Source: Rotaria socialis (lineage: Eukaryota; Rotifera; Eurotatoria; Philodinida; Philodinidae). Taken from it: a DNA stretch of 64,000 nucleotides. Below the pieces are notes generated by a model. The model did not search any database, had not been told where the DNA came from, and saw only the letters and a list, made by a program, of their open reading frames with translations. The position numbers and the translations under genes were made by a program. Below, one piece after another: positions 52,367 through 64,000 of this stretch (the stretch's first letter is position 1; every line of letters starts with the position of its first letter). The stretch is taken from the NCBI GenBank assembly GCA_905331475.1, contig CAJNYU010001446.1, positions 67,554-131,553 on the forward strand, written 5' to 3'.

Positions 52367-53779
52367 ATGTTTCTTCGTCTTTGTCTTGTCGTTTGTTTGG
52401 CTTTGGCCGCTGTAAACGGTCGTTTTGTTAAACCAAAACCTTTCCTTACAGAGGAATTGATCAATGAAGTTAACGCTGCTCAAACAACATGGAAAGCAGC
52501 ACCATCAAAATTTATGACATGGTCAAAAGAATCGATTACACGATTAATGGGTGTTCGTCCAGAATATTTTGAACAACACAAATTAATCACACTCATTCAA
52601 CATGAAGTACCAAAGGATTTACCAGACAACTTTGATGCTCGTGATCAATGGCCAAACTGTCAATCCATTAAAGAAGTTCGTGACCAAGGAAGGTTAGTAT
52701 TTTTATTCGATTAAAATATTAAATATAAAACATTAATGTTTTTAAAATTGTTATTTAGCTGCGGAAGCTGTTGGGCTTTTGGTGCCGTCGAAGCTATGAC
52801 TGATCGTATCTGTATTGCTTCAAGTGGAGCCAAGAACTTTCATATTTCAGCTGAAGATCTTGTTTGTATGTATTATATTAAATTTGTTGTCTTTTCAAAT
52901 TTTCTAACTTTTTTCTCGGTTTCGTTTTCTTTAGCATGTTGTGATGAATGTGGATTTGGATGTGATGGTGGTTTCCCACAATCTGCCTGGTCATACTTCA
53001 AAACAGACGGTTTAGTTACCGGTGGTAACTACAACACAAAACAAGGTTGTGAACCATACTCAATCCCAGCATGTGATCACCAGTATGTTACTTATATGAC
53101 AATAGTTTTTGCTCATCTAATTGTTTGGTTTTTTTCTCTCTCTATTTTTTTAGTGTCAATGGAACCTTACCACCAGTAAGTTCAAACGAAGTATTTGTTC
53201 ATAAGTTTCTCTATTTTCATGCAATATAGTGTCAAGGTGAACAACCAACGCCAGACTGCAAAACAAAATGTATCGATGGCTATCCAACCCCATATGCCAA
53301 AGATAAGCATTTTGGCTCCAGTGTTTACGCAGTTCGTTCGGATCAAACACAAATCAAAACCGAAATCTTCACAAATGGACCAGTAGAAGCTGCCTTCACT
53401 GTCTATGCCGATTTCCTTACATACAAAACAGGTGTTTACAAACACACAACTGGCTCAGTTCTCGGTGGACACGGTTTGTATTTAATTTAATAGTGTAATA
53501 CATGAGTAAAGCTAATTTTTATTTTCGCCTACTTACAGCTGTCAAAATTCTTGGTTGGGGCTTAGATGGCACAACACCATACTGGCTTGTTGCTAACTGT
53601 AAGTAAATTAATCATTAGATTTCGTTTGTATTTTTCAGTATTTAAAATAATTCCCATGAAATTTGTTTCGTTTAGCATGGAACGAAGATTGGGGTGATAA
53701 AGGATACTTCAAAATCCTCCGTGGTAAAAATGAATGTGGCATCGAAGATGGCATCGTTGCTGGTGCTCCCAAGCTCTAA
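52367..53779 (+). CDS. CTSB: Cathepsin B cysteine protease precursor
   Basis: Seven exons (52367-52692, 52759-52865, 52935-53082, 53154-53175, 53230-53473, 53539-53598, 53676-53779) encode 336 aa (human 339). Signal peptide ([18 protein letters not shown]), propeptide, then mature enzyme from about [12 protein letters not shown]. Catalytic Cys113 is in CGSCWAFG, His282 in [11 protein letters not shown], and Asn302 in NSWNEDWG. The occluding loop with CDHHVNGTLPPC keeps the two His that give cathepsin B its carboxydipeptidase activity. It works in lysosomes or as a secreted digestive protease. One exon is only 22 bp and encodes part of that loop. Confidence 0.97.
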
Positions 53780-55591
53780 TAGAAAACTAAATATTCAATA
53801 TTCGTTTTTCTTTTTCTTTTTCTTTTCGTTCCATTTTCATTTTTCTTTCTTGTATGCTAAACTAGTGAGACAATTTACTCCACTAAAAAAAGAATCGACT
53901 GGCAACATCTTAATGCAAAGTAAAACAATATACATCTATTGTTATTATTATTGTTGAAATGAGTTTCCATCTTTGAAGAGAATGACTATTGTAAAACGAT
54001 TTTTTGTACAAAAAGTTTATTAAGAAATAAAACAGAAAAAAAACTTAACACTATAAATTTCTGTGTGATCTTTGCCTACAAGGCTCACACTATATTTAAG
54101 AACCAATTTCACATTTATGTTTTTATAATAATTCAATATCGAACACTCATCACCATCTCCAATCAACCGGTTAGTTTGAGGACGCGTTTTTTAAACTAGT
54201 AATTCTTGATAAGCACTCGATAGAATATTCGGCGCATGTGCGATTCTACTGCAACCATTGTTAATACTACTACTAATGCTTTGATACTCAATGCCTCGAT
54301 TAAATCAAATATCTTTGCCGCTATGACTAAAAGTCAGTGCCCAAACAAAAATCAATCGTTGGTAAAATGTGCACCTCTTGAATAAATAATCATTTTAGCG
54401 AGTCATCAAGCCTATATATGAATAGACCGATGTTTTTTTTCTTCGACCCATTTCAGCATTGAAAGATATTAGCGCATGAAGCACCATCATAAATATTGCT
54501 CTACAAAAAAAAGTACATCTGCTTACTGATTGAAATTAGAAATAGAAATCAATGGCGTTTATTTTCTCACGAAATATTAGTCAATTGTTATCAGTTTTAT
54601 TTTCTATTCGCCGATTATATTGAAAAAAAAACGGTTAAAAATAACCAAGACATCATGACAACAAAGTAAAATATGGAGCAATGTGCGAAATTTCTCTTCG
54701 TTGTCATTCTTTCATATCATTGTGATATGAACAATAACTACACATTTAAAAAGAACTACAAAATTCGCTTATTGGTTAATAAAAATAATGTTTATTCATC
54801 ATTTGTAAATGCAATCTCAAAAGTAAATTTCAGTTCGATCCTGAATCTTTATTACTAGAATAAAATTTTCAATTAGTTCCTGCTGACGGATGATTTTTTT
54901 TTCTTCAAAACTAGCTACGCTTGCTATGAATAAAAAACAAATGATGTACAAGTTTAAAATTTTTTCTCTTTCAAATTTTTTAATCACGTATTTTATGCCT
55001 TTGATCAATGTTACTCCGTAGTTGGATGAAATTCAATCTAGTCTAACTAAATTTATCCTCCCTATTTAAGTCTACTGAATCGTGGCTGGATTATATACCT
55101 TACGTCCAATACGCATTTATTAACTTTGTAATATTATATTTTCATACTCAATAGCCTTTGAAAGCATGTCCTTGATGTGTCTGTCTACATTGTGTCTTTT
55201 CATTAATAATCATGTTCACATCAATTTGTCTACAGTCGGCATGTGCTTGTTTTTGATTACTCAGCTTTCGAAAAATTTCCTATTGTTCTTTAGAATTGTT
55301 TTCAAGACTCTTGTACACATACTTCATGCTAGCCGATGGACGTCTGCGAAAAGTAACAACAAAAGCAACTTAAGATTTAAATATTCAAACATCATACGAA
55401 AACTTCTTATTGTATTTTTGTGCAAAAAGCAAAATTTATAAGACACGCAACGGAAGAGTTCAATATATATCAATATCAAATATGTTTCATACAAACTGAG
55501 GACAAGAAACAAACAAAAGAAGTTCAAGAATAAGATTACAAGTTTAAAGAAACAAAAGAAAAATATAGAAAAATAGAATTATGGCTATAAA
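53780..55591. other. Intergenic, convergent 3' ends cathepsin B/receptor
   Basis: 1.8 kb with no recognised exon, AT-rich throughout. Confidence 0.5.
54027..54032 (+). promoter_or_regulatory. Poly(A) signal of cathepsin B
   Basis: AATAAA about 250 bp after the stop codon. Confidence 0.45.
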
Positions 55592-58500
55592 TTAAGTTGA
55601 CGATAATGGTATCGGTTCAATAATAGTTGATGATACCTGATTTTTATCATTCGATATGTTCACAGATAATGGTGTTAAATATTTCCAATGGTTATACGGA
55701 GATTCAATCGATGAACTAACACCACTGGACGAAGACGATGAACCTGTACTAGGTGGGGCTGAGTGTTGAAAGTTATCATTTACTTGTTGCTTTTCTTGAT
55801 GAGCAGATTCCAATAACGGTCGAGTCGAATCACTCGATGAATGTGTACAATAATGTCCACCGCCGACTGATGATGACGAAAATTTTTTATCACATGCATC
55901 GTGTTGTTGAACTACAAAAACAAAAAAAAAAGCAGAATGATTTCATTTATACAATAGAATTTAATAAATTACAAACCTTTGTGAACTAATGGTGTAATCA
56001 TTTCTTGTCCTTTATATTGTCGTTGACACGTACCATGATGATAATGTAAATGAGAGAAAGGTTCTCCATGTATTTGGCAAGGATCATGATTATCAGTCTT
56101 TTTACTACTATTCGAAGGTACTTTTAAAGGAAGTGTGTCCGATGAGTAATTAATTAAACGATGATGCATTACACATGATGACATAGCTGGATGTTCAACT
56201 AGAAGTATATAGAAAATAAGAATTTCAAATTTTTCGTTAGCTTTTCTTTGTTGTACCTGTTTTATTGTAGGAACAAGCTGTAGATCGATATTCTTCATAT
56301 GGGCCATAAGAATTAAAAGGTGTTAATGTATGATAAAAATTTTCTTGCGTATTATCATTATCTAAGCGATTGATTGGATTTATATTTAAACGTATTGTAC
56401 CATTTTCATCTATTATTGCATTATGTGATGAAGCATGATGATAGATTTTTGGTGATTTTGCATTAGTTGGATAGGCAACAGGTATTAGTTTACCATCAAC
56501 AGAAACGACACCATGTTGAAAACAAGGCGTAGTTGCATATTCAGGATTTAAATTTTTATGTAAACCTTCACAATAATATTCGGAAGCATTACCAGATTTG
56601 ACATGTGCTAAACAAATAGAGAAATAGTTGTTTTTTATGAAAAATAAATTCAATCAAAAAATACCGATTAATTTTTTCTGTTGTAGTAATCTTAATACAC
56701 ACATTGCAATGAGTATCATAATTAATATTAATAGAACTCCAGCAATGATACCAATAATTAAATAAAGAATATCAGAACTTTTTTGTGGCATCGATGATTG
56801 TGTTATTAAATTATGTTTCACAGGAGGTGGATATTGAATTTTCGTAATATTTTCGAGAATTTCATCAAGATTCAATGGTGTTTTTAATTGATTTGTACGA
56901 GAACGTTGTTCAGTTGAAACTAAAAGTTGAAAAGAAAAATTCTATACTAAAAGAAAATTCGAATAATACTTACATTTAGGAATCGAGATTTCAATAGAAT
57001 TGCTCATAGGACTCACGCCAAGATTAGAATAAGTTGTCATACGTAATTCATAGATTTGATCTGGTTCAACTGATGTGATCGTATATGTATCGATCGGAGG
57101 ATAACGTAGATTTGGTACTGTTATTGTTGTAAAATTCACTTTTGAATTTATTGCTCGATAATAAATTACAAAACCATCGATAGTTTCACTATCGGTATTA
57201 TTTAATAACTAATGAAAAAAAAAATCAGTTTTTCAATTGGAAAAAATTGTTTTTGACGTGTCACTAACCTGCCATTTTAAATTTATTTGTTGATCATTAG
57301 TTATCCATGCTTCGTTTATTTGTGGTATAGGTGGATTTGGTTGATTTTTCATTAATTTTAATATAACTTGTTTAGCTGCACTAATAACTAATTGTTTACC
57401 AGTAGCATCGTAGCCAATTAGACGAAATTTATATGTTTGATCTTGCTGGAGATTATCAATAATAGCATGTTCCATGGAACGATTATAGGAATCATCTATG
57501 GTCGTCCAAGATGTTTTCGGATGAATCAAACGATGTTGTATTTGTATAGAACTGAGATAATTTTCAATGGTTTCATTTATTTTCCAGAATAATTTTATCG
57601 AATAATTATCAATTTGATTGATATCAATTATTTCCAATTTTGATACTAATTAGAAAGAGAAAGACGGTTTTCTTCAATGAAATTGAAAAAATATAGACAA
57701 TAAACAAACCAGGTATATTGAATCGTAGACCTCTAACTTGAACAAAGCATTTTGCTGTATCAATACCAAAATCAGCTTTTGATGCAATGCATTTATAGAT
57801 ACCACTGTCTGTTTTCTGTGCTGATACAATCCGTAAGCCACCAGAGGAAAGCATTTCATAACGGCGCATCACATTTATATTAATTATCTCATTATTATGC
57901 AACCATTGAACAGTTGAACCAGGTTGTGTCAAACAATGAAGTTGAACTGTTTCGCCCTCGTAGGCAGTTATATTATTTGGACCAAAGATAATTAAAGATT
58001 TTTTTAATGGAATTTCAATTTCGAATTTTTCTAAAAAATCATATTGAATTATTAAGAGGTGTATTTCAAAAATGGTTTTCATTATTACCTTTAGATTTAA
58101 TATGATTTGGAAAAACAACAGCAGCATTTGCTTGAGCAATGCCATATGGATTTCGACCAATACACTGATAGATACCTTCTTTAGCTTGAGTTAATGATAG
58201 AACTCCATCTAAATGGCATGAGATAGATAATCTTCTATTTTCATGTTTCAAAATACCTGTAATTGGTGATCCATGCATAGTGAATTCTTCTCCGTTATAT
58301 AACCAATTGATTGTAGGTTCAGGTCGACCACGAAAACTACATTTGATTGATAGAGTTTCATCTTTCGTAATTTGAATCAATGAATCGGGTCGTTGAATCA
58401 TTTTTGGCGGTTCTATAAATGTAAAAAATATTAGTCACAATAAGGAAAAACACATTTAAATCACTCTTCAACAACAAGAGTCTTCCCCAGATGCATGTCT

Positions 58501-61442
58501 CATTATATAATATAAACTATTTTCTAATTACATTTCTTTAAGCTCAACGAAAGAATTCCGTAACGATAGGTACTACCAAATACATATGTACAATACAAGA
58601 ATTTCCTTTTATTTAACAAGAAAAATATCCTTGACATTTGAATTACAAATGTTTTTCTTTTCTTTTATTCATCTTACCTAAAACTTCTAAGAGAGCAGTA
58701 TAGGCAATGTCCGATTGTCCATTTGAACTCGATGCTCGACATATATATGTTCCACGATCATCCAAACGTATATCGAATAGATATAGTGTACCATGTAAAA
58801 CTTGACTTCGTTTTTCAGGTAGAACATCGCCATATTTCTCCCATTCAATAATTGGTTTTGGCCAGCCAGCAATCGCACATTCAATAGAAAAATTATTTCC
58901 AACAAGGATTCTATTTAAATTCAGAAATTAATATCGTTCAGAAAAAAAAGAAAAGAAAAAATTACCTTGAAGCAACTGGTGGTTTATATACAGTTGAAAG
59001 TGCTTGACGCTCTCGACTGTTCGATGGTCTATTTAGTACTTGTAAAATTGTTATTTGACTATTGTTCACAATTTGTTCAGTTAAAAGATTTTTTGCTGAG
59101 CATTGATATTTTCCTGAGTCGAATTTTTTCACATCAATTATATGTAAATTTCCACTTGGCAAAATTTTATATCGATCTAAGATAAGAAAAGAAAAAAACG
59201 GATGATTGAAAATTGTTTTTTTTTTGATAAAATTATATTATGATATAAATATATACTTGAATTTGTTTCAATTTCTATACGATTATTATCTAAACTAAAA
59301 ATTGGTATTGGTCTTGGATTTCCATTCGGCAATTCGCATGGTATAATAGCAGTATTGCCTTCGATTATATCCAAAATATTATTTTCATTGGTTGATATTT
59401 TAAATGGATCCAAAGCTAAAAGAAACAAGAAAATCGATATTTTAATTAATTCATACCATAGGCAAACATCACTTTCTCCGATGAACAGATGGATTATTCA
59501 TGCACATATTCTCCGCATGCCATCATTCAAGAGAATTCAATTGATTCTTTTTGTCTTTTAAAAAACATCTCTATGTTCTCAATTAACTAGTTCATCGTTG
59601 ACTAAGTATTCTTGATGGCAAACGCTTGTCCGTCTCACGCCATGATTAGCTATTGAACAAATAATAATAACAACGCGTCGCGCATCTTTCCGTTGGTCTC
59701 CCGCAGTGAATGACGCCCCCACAATGTTTGCGAGGGCACAAGCATCGGTCATTCTCTTTTGTGTAGACCTTAATTTCCGAAAAATATTCGCTTTTAGTGT
59801 TAAGTGAATTAGACAGAAAATAATATCCGGATTATGTGTGCATGGCCAATAGCTGCTTAAACAATATTTAGATATTACTCATTTATATTGTAAACGACAT
59901 TTATCATCTTTATGTCGTAATAATCCTAATATATGCTTTATGATCATATGCCGACGTGTGTATCATTCGTCCATTTATGTTAAAACATAAATCTTGTTTT
60001 TTTTTTGTTGTACATAATTACAGAGAATGATCATCTATCTCTCCTCCTTTTTTTAATTACAAGGCTATGCATACACCAAAATTAATGATCATTCAACCTC
60101 ACCGACTGGTCGCTTATCTTTTCTTCACGTTGTTCCATTATTTTGATCGAAATAGCCTGTAGCTGCTGATGACCTTTTTTCTTCTTTTTCTTCTTCTATG
60201 ATTCCATCAAGACAAAACAATGCTGACAGACTTTCTTACTCGTGGGAAATCGTTTCTGGTCATAGAAGGTGACATTCTGTTAGACTGTTGATACATTCTA
60301 TTATGACCGCCAACTATAATCTATCTGCTAAACATTTATTATTCATAGGCATGATGAGCTATTGTCTATGTAATAAAAATCAACAATGAACTATCATTAC
60401 GTAAGTGATTAAGCCAGCTATGTTCTAATTGCATGCGAGAAGAAAGACATGTGTCTATATTCTCAACATTCTACTGTTTACACATCCGTATATCACATAG
60501 AGATTTCTCAGTCATTCACTCTCACTTGAAAGAAATAAGAGTCTATTTAAACATATGCTCATGTGCTTCATTATATCGGCAAATTCGAAGTATCTCAAGG
60601 CAATAAAACAAAAAATAATTCTCGAATCAGATCTTTGACGAAACGATTTTACGCATCATAGCATCAAAATACATATACACATTCAGAGATTAATAATCCA
60701 TAAGTCTCCCTTTTTTTAATATTTTATTTCATCGTGTGCAGACAATCAGGCAACAATACACAAAGACGAACGCAGTGGAATCAAATTAACTAGAGTAACC
60801 ACTACTGCTATCGCTTTGACCGCAGGGACGATAGACTATTTTAATGAATCATGAAAGGTGCTAGTGTGCTGTTATCGTGAGCCATTATTTTATACCAAGA
60901 CCAAATCAAATAATAATCAAAGAAGAAAAAAAAGTCTCACACCTATCTTAATGAGCCATTTAAAATTATATCAAAAAACGATAAGACGAAATCAATTGGG
61001 TACTATTTATAACTATTCCTAGACGATAAGAATGACTTACTTGGTAAACTTAGCATAGCTGGTTCGCTTTCAATGAAACCGTAACGTGTTGAAACAACAC
61101 AAGAATAAGCACCCGGTTGTGTATAAGCAGTATCACCAAATTGATATATGCGTAATTCATTTCCGTGCATTTCAATAATCGATGGATTGAATTCAATACG
61201 TTGCCCAACATGAGTCCAATAAGTAACGGATACAAATGGTGTGTCACTGCTTTCACATTTTAAACGTACTTCTGACGATGAAAGTAATACAATAGATTGT
61301 GGAAGAACACGAACTTGAGGCAAACAATCTAAACATTGTTTTTTGTTTTGCATAAATATTTTAAAAAGAAAAAATCATTTTCTTTTTACTTACAAATAGT
61401 ACTTAGATAAATTGTTAATATGAAGAAATAGATCAGTTTCAT
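55592..61442 (-). CDS. Robo/DCC-like Ig-FN3 transmembrane receptor
   Basis: Thirteen exons (61442-61394, 61328-61041, 59415-59257, 59176-58966, 58910-58678, 58412-58089, 58030-57710, 57645-57269, 57208-56974, 56919-56665, 56607-56257, 56198-55977, 55911-55592) encode 1,114 aa. Order: signal peptide; five Ig domains (signatures PGAYSC, DSGKYQC, DRGTYIC, KEGIYQC, DSGIYKC); two FN3 domains (KLFWKI, NLKWQ, YELRMTTYSNLG); one transmembrane helix at about 783-805; a cytoplasmic tail of about 310 aa rich in Ser, His and Pro. Roundabout has five Ig and three FN3, DCC/neogenin four and six, so this is a guidance- or adhesion-type receptor of that general class, not a clear orthologue. Intron 2 is 1,625 bp. 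Confidence 0.88.
59416..61040. other. Long intron 2 of the Ig-FN3 receptor
   Basis: 1,625 bp between exons for Ig1 and Ig2; most introns of this gene are 50-70 bp. No nested exon or dispersed-repeat copy recognised. It may hold regulatory sequence. Confidence 0.6.
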
Positions 61443-64000
61443 TGTGCATATTATATTATAAATAAGTCAAGAAAAAACAAAGACATCTAGAATGATGCAA
61501 GATACTATTTATATAGAGTAACAAAACATTCATTAAGGCATATAGACGCATCATATGCTCACAGAAAAAAAATGAGTAATAATAAGACGAGCATGAAGAT
61601 TACGAACCTAATACATAGTAAGTTTAATGAGATCAGGTTAGACGAATGCCGACCGCCTACCGTCAGCTGTTCGTTCATTCATTCATTCATACTGTCTTTA
61701 TATGTGTGTATGGGAGCATAAGAAAAAAAGACACAGACAGTTTGTAAAAGGAGATGAGGGGTGTTATTGTTGATAGTCGGTATTATAATTATAAGAGCAC
61801 TAGACGATGATAAAAACATCCATATGAAAGGTGTCTATTCCCGACATTGAACAAGACCATTGAAGAAGTCATCATCATCATCATCATTTTTCTTTTTCTA
61901 ATGTTCACTTCATAGATAATTCATACAGTAACAATTTGTTTTTAAGGACATAGAAAAAGAGATGAACAAAACAAGATAGAAATAAAACGAGGTCGTTTTC
62001 TTGAAGTTTCTACTTACCGACAATCATCACTTTTCGTGCAATGATTTATTTGGTTCTATATATACTAAGATATCTATCAATCTTCAATAGAACATGCAAT
62101 TGAACAGTTGATATTTTGAACAAAAAAAAAGGAAAAAACTCAGATGTGCGATAAAGTCAATCAGAATATGGTTAGCGGCTTAGATGAAAATAGAATACTT
62201 CAAACGCTTTCCACCCTATTAATCAGACATTAAAATCTGTTAGAATCATTTAAATTTAAAAAAAAAATGAAAAAAAAACTGAAAGTTGTAGCTTTCTTTT
62301 TTTGTGTTTGTTTGTAAAAGTAGAAAAAACTTAAACGATGTGCTATACTCAATTTAATAAACTTTTTCTAACTGCAAGCACACGCGCATCCGCTCGTTAA
62401 AGATAATGGTTAGTGACCTTCATATTATCAATAATACAATCGAATGTCTTACGATCATTCTTGTCTTATATATAGACATGATGGGAAAATCTAATCAACA
62501 CAATATCAATAAGTAGTTCTACTTACTCTCTCTTTTCGTAGATGAAGTTATTTTTTATCTTTAGAAAAAAACAGCACATGCTTTTTTTCTCTTCCAATAT
62601 AGTAATGAATAAATTGTACGATTACTAGACTATATCCTAATCAACAATATTCGTTGTTATTGACTACCGCCTTCAATAATCGACGACGAGAAAGTAGATA
62701 TTAGATGATCGAATAAAAAAAAAATACGTGAATGAACACGTCAATGGTTTTATTGAAATCGACAAGTAAGCCCGTAGTACGAATAATAGAAGAAAGCAGA
62801 TGACGATGATGAACAAGTCCTTCGTTGTTGTCGTCTTCTTCTTCTTCTTCTTCTTCTCTTCTGAATATGTGCGTGTATTCGTATGTATGCGTGTGTGTGC
62901 GTTGACCTGTTTTGACGTACTGAAAGAGAGAGCAAGAGAGAGAGAGAGAGAGTAGAGAAAAAAATCGTTCATTTACCCGTTCTCTCGATCACTGTCGCTT
63001 CCGTACAAATACAAGAGAAAAGAACTGAGGAACAGCACAAGCAAAAAGAGAAAAAGCAAAAGAAAGAAGCATTATGCTGCTTTTCTCTATACTGCCAAAT
63101 GATCGATCAATCGATCGACAGTAGCTTATCTCATTGTCGTTTCTTTTCTCTTTTCGTCGATCTAACGGAATCAGTCACAATCAATTTCTAAGTAGTTCCT
63201 TGAAAACGATTAGACCCTCTACAGGTACCAACCACTTTCTTTTGTTGGTTTCAAGGCTTAAATATATACTTACATTTTTGTTTACACATACGCAATTAGT
63301 GTGAAAAACGATTTGTTCCCTAAAAAATGTATAACATGTTTTATGAAAAGTGACAGATATTATTGCATAATCGAACTAACGGCTATAGCCTTATTTGTAA
63401 CTGAGGAATAATTCTACATGTCAAGCGATTAGAAATTGCATTTAGTTGTTAATGAATGATGTAAGTTGTCAATTGAAAAGAAGCGATAAGCAAAATATGG
63501 AAATGTCTGGCGTTTCACATACAGACACATACGGATAATCGCATGAATGCTATTTATATCTATGACGTAAGCGAACACGAGAAGGATATAGCAAGCAGCT
63601 ATAGAGAGGATTGTTTAATCCGTTAAAAGAGATAGACTTGTCAAACAAACAAACAATTTATTTGTTCATAGGATAGAAAAAATGTATAATGTTTTCTTTT
63701 TGTTTTCATTAAAAGACAACAATAGACGTCTCCTCCACCCCCCGATGGGTCATATTTTGTCCACATCGACAACAGCGAAGTAAATCACAATGGCTCTCAA
63801 GTCCCATTAACCCTGTCCATATGATGACGGGGAAAAGTTCAGCTGTCATATTAGAATGATCAATGGAAATCTGTCGCACCCGTTCATTCCTCTGTATTCG
63901 TACACTTGATATCGATTTACACATGGAGCATTGAACAGAAAAGAAAGAAATTAGTGTACTTCAAGGTTATTTCAAGTGGACGCATACGTTCATTCCTTGC
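61443..64000. other. Upstream region of the Ig-FN3 receptor
   Basis: About 2.6 kb with no exon I can support. It contains ATTC units near 61672-61690, a CTT run (about 62827-62855), GA runs (about 62923-62952) and AT-rich sequence; a large promoter region for the receptor is plausible. Confidence 0.5.

Noticed and set aside
63709-63924. Minus-strand 71-aa frame with CDLLRCCRCGQ near its end, vaguely like a CULT or zinc-binding exon
   Set aside because: No second conserved block, no clear splice sites and no neighbouring exon inside the window; not enough to call a gene.

Overview
This window looks like nuclear DNA of a small invertebrate, most likely a bdelloid rotifer. That is an inference from AT-rich sequence, dense intron-split genes with GT-AG introns mostly about 50-70 bp long, metazoan families (Goosecoid, TAF1, CDIPT, eIF3f, Rab6, cathepsin B, an Ig/FN3 receptor), paired chitinases and apparent splice acceptors abutting start codons. 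It is not bacterial. I rebuilt the exon structures by hand; in every multi-exon model the reading frame closes exactly across all introns. A 404-bp run of N (20150-20553) and one N at 51935 mark assembly gaps.

Layout. 1-1.2 kb: the 3' end of TAF1 (+), ending without zinc knuckle or bromodomains. 2.6-5.65 kb: a complete Goosecoid homeobox gene (+). 5.65-14.57 kb: a non-coding stretch with two copies of a dispersed repeat. 14.6-16.2 kb: a small zinc-ribbon-like ORF (-) and a secreted two-Ig-domain protein (+). 16.2-20.9 kb: non-coding, with two more repeat copies, a gap, and the last exon of an exostosin-like glycosyltransferase (+). 22.2-28.5 kb, all minus: DcpS (a fifth repeat copy sits in its intron), CDIPT, and a charged low-complexity nuclear-type protein.

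31.3-33.6 kb: a 709-aa basic protein ending in a CaaX box (-). 34.1-41.0 kb: two head-to-head GH18 chitinase genes, one with two C-terminal CBM14 domains, each with a different change in the catalytic signature. 42.3-45.3 kb: DCAF4 and eIF3f (+), only 33 bp apart with a splice acceptor directly at the eIF3f ATG, which suggests an operon resolved by spliced-leader trans-splicing. 47.1-50.8 kb: Rab6 (-) and a single-LIM protein (-). 52.4-53.8 kb: cathepsin B (+). 55.6-61.4 kb: a Robo/DCC-like receptor (5 Ig, 2 FN3, TM, cytoplasmic tail) on the minus strand. 61.4-64 kb: non-coding as far as I can see.

Housekeeping functions (transcription initiation, translation, mRNA decap salvage, phosphoinositide synthesis, Golgi traffic, ubiquitin adaptor) are mixed with developmental (Gsc, receptor) and secreted (chitinases, cathepsin B, Ig protein) genes. 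The least expected items are a repeat family carrying the start of a C2H2-like zinc-finger reading frame, the shortened TAF1, and the operon-like DCAF4-eIF3f pair.
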